NCBI GenBank assembly: GCA_021107605.1 | Contig: JAIOSN010000206.1 | Location: forward strand, 1 to 5,087 | From: Anaerolineae bacterium | Lineage (GTDB): Bacteria > Chloroflexota > Anaerolineae > B4-G1 > SLSP01 | Reading direction: 5' to 3' | DNA length: 5,087 nt | Shown here: positions 1 to 3,686 of the stretch, in pieces | Layout of the letters: every line of letters begins with the position of its first letter | Position numbering within the stretch: position 1 is the stretch's first letter | Notes under the pieces: generated by a model | Database searches by the model: none | The model's input: the letters and a program-made list of their open reading frames with translations, nothing else | Told to the model about the DNA's origin: nothing | Program-made: the position numbers and the translations under genes

Positions 1-27
1 TTTTAACTTGACCACGCGAATTCCCAA

Positions 28-45
28 AGAGCCAAAAAATGCTCT
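28..45 (-). terminator. Weak hairpin just after pgm stop
   Basis: On the minus strand, a few bases after the pgm TGA (49-51), AGAGC (45-41) can pair with GCTCT (32-28) around an 8-nt T-rich loop. There is no T-run after the stem, so it does not meet the usual intrinsic-terminator pattern. It is listed only because it is the sole structure visible in the 48 bases downstream of pgm. The real terminator may lie outside the window. Confidence 0.2.
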
Positions 46-48
46 GCT

Positions 49-1701
49 TCACAACCCTGCGTCGCGGAAGGCGGCCTGGACGATAGCTTTGGCCTCCTCT
101 TGGATAGCCTGGAGATGCGCCTCCCCCTTAAAGCTCTCCGCGTAAATCTTGTATATATCCTCTGTGCCGGAGGGACGCGCGGCGAACCAGCCGTTCTCCG
201 TGACAACCTTGAGGCCACCGATGAGCGCGCCGTTGCCGGGCGCGCGGGTCAATTTATGCTCAATTCTCTCGCCCGCCAGAGTATCCGCCTTGACCGACTC
301 TGGGGAGAGGTTCTTCAACGCGGCTTTCTGCGCCAACGTCGCGGGATCGTCAATGCGCTGGTAGACGGGGCTGCCGAACTGCGCTTCTAACGCCTGGTAG
401 TGCTCACCAGGATCTTTGCCGGTGACGGCGGTGATCTCCGCCGCTAGCAGATTAAGGATGATGCCGTCCTTATCGGTGCTCCAGACAGTGCCGTTCTGGC
501 GCAAGAAGGAAGCTCCCGCACTCTCCTCCCCGCCGAAGCCGTAGGAACCGTCGAACAACCCTTCCACAAACCATTTGAAGCCCACGGGGACTTCCACCAG
601 CCGGCGGCCCAGCTGCTGGGCGACGCGGTCAATCATCGAGCTGGAGACCAATGTCTTGCCGACGGCGGCTTCTTCAGACCAACCGGGACGGTGCTGGAAG
701 AGGTACTGGATGGCGACGGCGAGGTAATGATTGGGATTCATCAGGCCGACGCTGGGCGTGACGATGCCGTGGCGGTCGTAATCCGGATCGTTGCCGAAGG
801 CGATCTCGAATTTGTCCTTGAGGCCGATCAGGCTGGCCATGGCGTAGGGCGAGGAGCAATCCATGCGGATTTTGCCGTCCCTATCCACTGTCATAAAGCT
901 AAAGGTGGGATCGACCACCGGATTGACAACCTCCAGATTTAGCCCGTAACGCGCGGCGATGGGTTCCCAATAGGCGATGCCCGCGCCACCCATGGGATCG
1001 ACGCCGATTTTGAGGCCGGAGCGCGCGATGGCGGCCATATCGACGACGTTGGCGAGATCCGCCACGTAGGGCGTGATGTAGTCGTGCGCGTGCGTCGTCC
1101 CGGCCTGGAGCGCTTGCGCAAAGGGCATCCGGCGCACAGCCTTAAGACCCTCGCGCATAATTTGATTGGCGCGCTCCTCGATCCACCCGGTGATCTGCTT
1201 ATCCGCCGGCCCGCCGGTGGGCGGATTGTACTTGAAGCCGCCATCCGTGGGGGGATTGTGCGAAGGCGTGATGACGACGCCATCCGCCAGCCCCGTCTTC
1301 CGCTCCTGGTTGTAGGTGAGGATCGCCCGGGAGATGACGGGAGTGGGCGTGTAGCCGCGTTGTTCGTCAATCATGATCTGCACGTCGTTGGCCGCGAAGA
1401 CCTCGACGGCGGTCGCAAACGCGGCCTCGGAGAGCGCGTGCGTGTCTATCCCCACGTAGAGCGGTCCCGTGATGGATTTCTGCTGGCGGTACTCTACGAT
1501 AGCCTGACTGATAGCCAGGACGTGCGTTTCGTTGAAACTCCTCTCCAGCGAGGCGCCGCGATGCCCGGACGTGCCAAAGGAGACACGTTGGGGCGGCTCC
1601 GTTGGATCAGGTTCATACGTGTAGTAGGCAGAAACTAAACGCGGGATATTCGGCAACAACTCGTACGGTACCAGTTTGCCGGCAAATTTGTGTACACTCA
1701 T
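49..1701 (-). CDS. pgm: Phosphoglucomutase, alpha-D-glucose phosphate-specific
   Basis: The 550-residue cytosolic enzyme interconverts glucose 1-phosphate and glucose 6-phosphate, linking glycolysis to glycogen and sugar-nucleotide synthesis. Its length is close to the 546 residues of E. coli Pgm, and long blocks match that enzyme as I remember it. All landmarks of the alpha-D-phosphohexomutase family are present. These are the N-terminal FGTSGHRG (42-49), the phosphoserine loop TPSHNPP (145-151, catalytic Ser147), the metal loop DPDYDRHG (305-312, Asp305/307/309), the sugar-binding GGEESAG (390-396), and the phosphate-binding RPSGTED (509-515) near the C-terminus. The frame is open upstream to 1788, but the ATG at 1701 is preferred. 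AAGGAG lies about 7 bases before it, the family N-terminus starts there, and the longer version would run through an intergenic repeat. It is transcribed away from rnhB and appears monocistronic here. I see no frameshift or missing catalytic residue. Confidence 0.97.
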   Translation of the reverse strand: MSVHKFAGKLVPYELLPNIPRLVSAYYTYEPDPTEPPQRVSFGTSGHRGASLERSFNETHVLAISQAIVEYRQQKSITGPLYVGIDTHALSEAAFATAVEVFAANDVQIMIDEQRGYTPTPVISRAILTYNQERKTGLADGVVITPSHNPPTDGGFKYNPPTGGPADKQITGWIEERANQIMREGLKAVRRMPFAQALQAGTTHAHDYITPYVADLANVVDMAAIARSGLKIGVDPMGGAGIAYWEPIAARYGLNLEVVNPVVDPTFSFMTVDRDGKIRMDCSSPYAMASLIGLKDKFEIAFGNDPDYDRHGIVTPSVGLMNPNHYLAVAIQYLFQHRPGWSEEAAVGKTLVSSSMIDRVAQQLGRRLVEVPVGFKWFVEGLFDGSYGFGGEESAGASFLRQNGTVWSTDKDGIILNLLAAEITAVTGKDPGEHYQALEAQFGSPVYQRIDDPATLAQKAALKNLSPESVKADTLAGERIEHKLTRAPGNGALIGGLKVVTENGWFAARPSGTEDIYKIYAESFKGEAHLQAIQEEAKAIVQAAFRDAGL

Positions 1702-1726
1702 CGATATCTCCTTTTTCTGTAGATGA

Positions 1727-1756
1727 TTTATGCTCATATTCCTGATTGACTGACAA
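1727..1756 (-). promoter_or_regulatory. Candidate pgm promoter
   Basis: Read on the minus strand, TTGTCA (1756-1751) is followed after 18 bases by CATAAA (1732-1727). These match the sigma70 consensus at 5 of 6 and 4 of 6 positions. Transcription would start near 1720, leaving a leader of about 20 bases that contains the AAGGAG site. This position also argues against the upstream in-frame ATGs at 1737 and 1788 being used. It is a plausible but not strong match. Confidence 0.4.
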
Positions 1757-1777
1757 AACCTAGTAGCAAGAAATTGG

Positions 1778-1797
1778 ACGCAGATCAACGCGGATAA
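1778..1797. repeat. Degenerate 10-bp tandem repeat (ACGCRGATMA)
   Basis: ACGCAGATCA is directly followed by ACGCGGATAA, two 10-bp units differing at two positions. Similar ACGCAGAT/ACGCGGAT strings are, from general knowledge, a common kind of dispersed intergenic repeat in several bacterial phyla. I cannot check the copy number here. It lies just upstream of the candidate pgm promoter. Confidence 0.5.
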
Positions 1798-1800
1798 ATA

Positions 1801-1822
1801 CTGAGTTTTTGTTACTACTCAG
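1801..1822. repeat. Small inverted repeat CTGAGT/ACTCAG
   Basis: CTGAGT (1801-1806) and ACTCAG (1817-1822) are perfect 6-bp arms around a 10-nt T-rich loop. It directly precedes the stronger palindrome at 1823-1852, so the two may form one repetitive unit. On its own it is a weak structure. Confidence 0.4.
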
Positions 1823-1852
1823 GCGTGCTAGACCTCCGAGGTCTAGCAACGC
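1823..1852. repeat. Strong palindrome with GACCTCCGAGGTC core
   Basis: GCTAGACCTC (1827-1836) and GAGGTCTAGC (1838-1847) are perfect 10-bp arms around a single C. The stem continues outward as GCGT (1823-1826) with ACGC (1849-1852), leaving one bulged A at 1848. It could form a stable cruciform or RNA hairpin. No T-run follows on either strand, so a terminator is unlikely. A second, shorter copy of the core lies at 1891-1905. The pair suggests a dispersed REP-like element. Confidence 0.7.
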
Positions 1853-1890
1853 GCTCTCAAGCTGTCAAACCGCAGTTCTCTGTTCCTCAA

Positions 1891-1905
1891 AGACCTCGGC
1901 GGTCT
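1891..1905 (-). repeat. Second copy of the AGACC-GGTCT palindrome
   Basis: AGACC (1891-1895) and GGTCT (1901-1905) are 5-bp arms around TCGGC. Read on the minus strand the 15-mer is AGACCGCCGAGGTCT. It differs by one base from the core AGACCTCCGAGGTCT of the palindrome at 1823-1852. The outer GCTA/TAGC arms of the first copy are missing here. Confidence 0.55.
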
Positions 1906-1974
1906 ATCCCCAAAAAATTTACCCGCCAACCGGACTCATACTCTCCATTTTAGATAGTTTTCGGAGAGGGGCAA

Positions 1975-2002
1975 ATGGGCATCATCTCCTTACCGTGCCC
2001 AT
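1975..2002. repeat. Inverted repeat ATGGGCA/TGCCCAT at rnhB promoter
   Basis: ATGGGCA (1975-1981) and TGCCCAT (1996-2002) are perfect 7-bp arms separated by 14 bases. The right arm lies where a -35 element would sit for the -10 at 2017-2022. It may be a binding site for a regulator of rnhB, or chance. Nothing in the window identifies a binding protein. Confidence 0.35.
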
Positions 2003-2013
2003 GTCAAGTCAAA

Positions 2014-2022
2014 TGATATAAA
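2014..2022 (+). promoter_or_regulatory. Extended -10 promoter of rnhB
   Basis: TGATATAAA contains the TGN extension (2014-2016) directly before TATAAA (2017-2022), which matches the sigma70 -10 consensus at 5 of 6 positions. No good -35 hexamer is found 16-18 bases upstream, and an extended -10 can compensate for this. The start would be near 2029, giving a leader of about 36 bases before the ATG at 2065. Confidence 0.5.
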
Positions 2023-2064
2023 GCGGTGCCTTGCAATTTAGCGTTACTTGGGGAGAATATGGAG

Positions 2065-2700
2065 ATGAATACATGCAGAAAGCCCAACCTGGAAACTGAA
2101 CGCGAGCTCTGGCAAGCGGGGTATCATCTCGTCGCGGGGCTGGACGAGGCGGGACGCGGGGCATGGGCAGGTCCGGTCTACGCGGCGGCGGTGATCTTCC
2201 CGCAATTTGAGGTGCCGCCGGAGCTGCTGGCGGGAGTGCGGGATTCTAAGCTACTCTCCGCCCGGCAGCGGGAAGAACAATTTGAGCATATCGTCGCCGC
2301 CGCGCTGACCGTGGGTGTAGGTTACGCTACCGCCGAGGAGATAGACCGGCAAGGTATCGTCCCCAGTACCAAACTGGCTATGCGCCGCGCGCTAGCCAAA
2401 TTGGAGCCGCCCGCGCAAGCCTTGATCATTGATGCGTTGCAGCTGCCGGCGGTGCTGCTCCCCCAGCGGAGTTTCCCCCGCGCCGACGCGTTGAGCCTGA
2501 CAGTGGCGGCGGCCAGCATCTTGGCCAAAGTGAGCCGTGACCGCTGGATGGAGGGCGAAGCCGCGACCCGGTTCGCTGGGTATAGTTTCGCCCAGCACAA
2601 GGGGTACGGGACTGCGCAGCACCGCGCGGCCCTGGATGAACTGGGAGTAACATCCATCCACCGCCGCACCTTTCGGCCCATCGCAGCGCGTCTTCTTTAA
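2065..2700 (+). CDS. rnhB: Ribonuclease HII
   Basis: The 211-residue enzyme cuts the RNA strand of RNA-DNA hybrids and starts removal of single ribonucleotides misincorporated in DNA. The type 2 RNase H pattern is complete. GLDEAGRG (25-32) gives catalytic Asp27 and Glu28, IIDA gives Asp123, and RADALS gives Asp141. These are followed by AAASILAKVSRDR (148-160) and the C-terminal HKGYGT (178-183), whose Tyr181 corresponds to the tyrosine that senses the RNA-DNA junction. The length is typical of the family. The frame is open upstream to a GTG at 2026, with another ATG at 2059. ATG 2065 is chosen because GGGGAG at 2050-2055 is 9 bases before it but only 3 before ATG 2059. It is divergent from pgm and convergent with the TetR gene, so it is likely monocistronic from the promoter near 2014. 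Confidence 0.96.
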   Translation: MNTCRKPNLETERELWQAGYHLVAGLDEAGRGAWAGPVYAAAVIFPQFEVPPELLAGVRDSKLLSARQREEQFEHIVAAALTVGVGYATAEEIDRQGIVPSTKLAMRRALAKLEPPAQALIIDALQLPAVLLPQRSFPRADALSLTVAAASILAKVSRDRWMEGEAATRFAGYSFAQHKGYGTAQHRAALDELGVTSIHRRTFRPIAARLL

Positions 2701-2719
2701 CCGCAAGGTAACTACATAT

Positions 2720-2773
2720 TTCGGGGCAGTTTTCACTACAGAGACCCGGAGGGCCCCGAGTTTTTTATTTTTT
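2720..2773 (+). terminator. Intrinsic terminator of rnhB
   Basis: TCGGGGC (2721-2727) and GCCCCGA (2753-2759) form a perfect 7-bp GC-rich stem, with one more T-G wobble pair at 2720/2760. The stem is followed at once by TTTTTTATTTTTT (2761-2773). It begins 20 bases after the rnhB stop. The loop is long (25 nt), which is the main weakness. The descending arm is shared with the larger inverted repeat at 2733-2801, so only one of the two structures can form at a time. Confidence 0.65.
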
Positions 2774-2801
2774 CTCAGTGTTCTTTGTGTCTCAGTGGTG
2801 A
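2733..2801. repeat. Imperfect 28-bp-arm inverted repeat around a T-tract
   Basis: The left arm 2733-2760 and right arm 2774-2801 are both 28 bases long and separated by the 13-base T-rich spacer. Aligned as complements, 19 of 28 positions pair normally. In RNA read on the plus strand another five become G-U pairs, giving 24 of 28. The right arm contains CTCAGTG twice (2774-2780 and 2791-2797) and ends in GTGGTGA. That style recalls the CTCTGTG-type intergenic repeats common in many bacterial genomes, which is from memory and unchecked. It lies between the convergent ends of rnhB and the TetR gene. Confidence 0.55.
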
Positions 2802-2805
2802 GGTA

Positions 2806-2820
2806 TCCTCTTTCAGAGGA
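2806..2820 (-). repeat. Short hairpin downstream of the TetR gene
   Basis: TCCTCT (2806-2811) and AGAGGA (2815-2820) are perfect 6-bp arms around a 3-base loop, 14 bases beyond the TetR-gene stop. On the minus strand no T-run follows, so it is not a clear terminator, though it could stabilise the 3' end of the message. Confidence 0.35.
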
Positions 2821-2834
2821 ATCAAAGTTAGCAT

Positions 2835-3467
2835 TTACTCATCGCGGAGTTGGATACCCTCCATCAGCAAATTCACCGCAGCCTCGGCCATAGCGTGTCG
2901 TTCTGGCGGGGCGGGAGGCGCTTCCATGCCCCGCAGTACCGGCAGCACCAGTCCCGCAAACATGCCGAAGAGCATTCGCGTGGCCAAACGCGAGTCCATA
3001 GGGCGGAATTTACCCTCCACAATACTGGCGGCTATGAAACCTTCCACTTGCGCCATGATGGACACTATTCGTTCCATCAGCAAATCTTGCAAAATAAGAT
3101 CGTCCACCCACGCCTCCATCACCAATGTGCGGATAGAAGCCGGCTTGGTGCTCAACACGTCGAAAAGCATCTCCACAAAAGCGACGACATCGGCGCGGGT
3201 CTCAAGTTGTCCCACATCCTCCAATAATTCCAGGAGCGCCGCCAGCACCTCCTCGACGATGGAGAGGAAAATCTCGCGTTTCCCCGCAAAGTAATTGTAG
3301 AGCGTCCCTTCGGCCATATCGGCGGCGCGGGCGATTTCTCTGGTGGTAGTGGTGCGGTATCCTTTGGCTGCGAATACCTGTGCGGCAGACTTCATGATCC
3401 TGGCGTGCTTGCGCGCAATTCGCCGTTGGCGGCGGGCCTCAAATCCATTTATCTCTTGTGGCGGCAT
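2835..3467 (-). CDS. TetR/AcrR-family transcriptional regulator
   Basis: The 210-residue protein is of usual TetR length. The N-terminal DNA-binding domain spans about residues 20-68. IMKSAAQVFAAKGY (24-37) is helix 1, TTTTREIARAADMAEGTLYNYF (39-60) is the helix-turn-helix, and KREIF (63-67) closes the domain. The rest is a predicted all-helical ligand-binding and dimerisation domain, whose sequence does not reveal the inducer. TetR proteins usually repress their own or an adjacent gene and release DNA on binding a small molecule. The ATG at 3467 is preferred over the open-frame start at 3575. AGGAG sits 10 bases upstream at 3482-3478, and the longer version would run through the promoter and operator-like array. 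Conserved TetR sequence also begins only at about residue 20. It is divergent from pepA and convergent with rnhB. Confidence 0.93.
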   Translation of the reverse strand: MPPQEINGFEARRQRRIARKHARIMKSAAQVFAAKGYRTTTTREIARAADMAEGTLYNYFAGKREIFLSIVEEVLAALLELLEDVGQLETRADVVAFVEMLFDVLSTKPASIRTLVMEAWVDDLILQDLLMERIVSIMAQVEGFIAASIVEGKFRPMDSRLATRMLFGMFAGLVLPVLRGMEAPPAPPERHAMAEAAVNLLMEGIQLRDE

Positions 3468-3481
3468 AGAGAAATTTCTCC

Positions 3482-3554
3482 TGAGATAACTTCTCACCCA
3501 ATGAGTATACTCTCGGAAAGTGAGTGATTGCTCATAATGTGAGTAAATTACACA
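3482..3554. promoter_or_regulatory. Four phased operator-like palindromes
   Basis: Four palindromes all begin with TGAG, at 3482, 3502, 3521 and 3540. They are TGAGATAACTTCTCA (3482-3496), GAGTATACTC (3503-3512, perfect), TGAGTGATTGCTCA (3521-3534) and TGAGTAAATTACACA (3540-3554). Their centres fall at about 3489, 3507.5, 3527.5 and 3547, spacings of 18.5, 20 and 19.5 bp, close to two helical turns. The last overlaps the -10 of the TetR-gene promoter, the first touches its ribosome-binding site, and the others lie in the leader. This fits autorepression by the TetR protein, which is inferred and not shown. Confidence 0.6.
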
Positions 3555-3575
3555 ACTTGCCGGATCATTTGTCAA
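3547..3575 (-). promoter_or_regulatory. Promoter of the TetR-family gene
   Basis: On the minus strand TTGACA (3575-3570, perfect -35) is followed by exactly 17 bases and TGTAAT (3552-3547, 5 of 6 to the -10 consensus). Transcription should start near 3540, leaving a leader of about 73 bases to the ATG at 3467. The -10 lies inside the fourth operator-like palindrome, the classic arrangement for repression. It is the best promoter match in the window. Confidence 0.75.
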
Positions 3576-3601
3576 TGGTGGCGCCGGATTTGCTAGCTAC
3601 A

Positions 3602-3633
3602 TGACCGGACTACCTGACCGGACTACCTGACCG
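3602..3633. repeat. 13-bp tandem repeat upstream of pepA
   Basis: TGACCGGACTACC occurs at 3602-3614 and again, identically, at 3615-3627. A third partial copy TGACCG follows at 3628-3633, about 2.5 units in all. The array ends 5 bases before the extended -10 of pepA and covers the place where a -35 would sit. It may be a regulator-binding array or a slippage-generated repeat. Confidence 0.75.
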
Positions 3634-3637
3634 AATA

Positions 3638-3646
3638 TGCTATAAT
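3638..3646 (+). promoter_or_regulatory. Extended -10 promoter of pepA
   Basis: TGCTATAAT carries a perfect TATAAT (3641-3646) with the TGN extension directly before it. The hexamer 17 bases upstream (3618-3623, CCGGAC) lies in the tandem repeat and does not resemble TTGACA, so this is an extended -10 promoter or one helped by an activator. The start would be near 3652, giving a leader of about 35 bases to the ATG at 3687. Confidence 0.65.
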
Positions 3647-3686
3647 AGCGTCTTGATAATCATGATCAGCAAACGGGAGCCATGAG

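Larger units (their letters stand above)
1702..2064. other. Divergent pgm/rnhB intergenic region
   Basis: These 363 bases separate the divergent starts of pgm and rnhB and hold no credible gene. From left to right I see the pgm ribosome-binding site and candidate promoter (to 1756), a degenerate tandem repeat (1778-1797), and three hairpin-forming palindromes (1801-1822, 1823-1852, 1891-1905). After these come CTCTCC/GGAGAG arms (1941-1946 and 1963-1968), ATGGGCA/TGCCCAT arms (1975-1981 and 1996-2002), and the rnhB extended -10 (2014-2022). The open frame at 1809-2021 is built from the palindromes and has no recognisable protein features. Confidence 0.7.

Noticed and set aside
1084..1638. A 184-codon plus-strand open frame inside pgm.
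   Set aside because: It lies antisense to conserved pgm codons in high-GC DNA. The residues are Arg/Gly/Val-rich with no known motif.
1823..1852. The strong palindrome as an intrinsic terminator.
   Set aside because: It lies upstream of both flanking genes, which are divergent, and has no T-run on either side.
1975..2016. A 13-codon mini-ORF (MGIISLPCPCQVK) after GGAGAGGGG, as a possible leader peptide for rnhB.
   Set aside because: Its stop overlaps the candidate rnhB -10 element, so the rnhB transcript would not contain it. There is no run of regulatory codons and no attenuator downstream.
1809..2021. A 70-codon plus-strand open frame between pgm and rnhB.
   Set aside because: It is made of intergenic palindromes and promoter sequence, has no plausible ribosome-binding site and no recognisable protein features.
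2785..3294. A 169-codon plus-strand open frame over the TetR gene.
   Set aside because: It is antisense to a clear TetR coding sequence, and its Ser/Arg-rich composition is what the reverse complement of that gene gives.
3602..3633. The TACCTGAC repeats as an Rrf2/IscR-type binding site, or the short direct repeats as a CRISPR remnant.
   Set aside because: Rrf2-type sites are inverted repeats, while these are direct. The units are 13 bp and contiguous with no spacers, so CRISPR is excluded.
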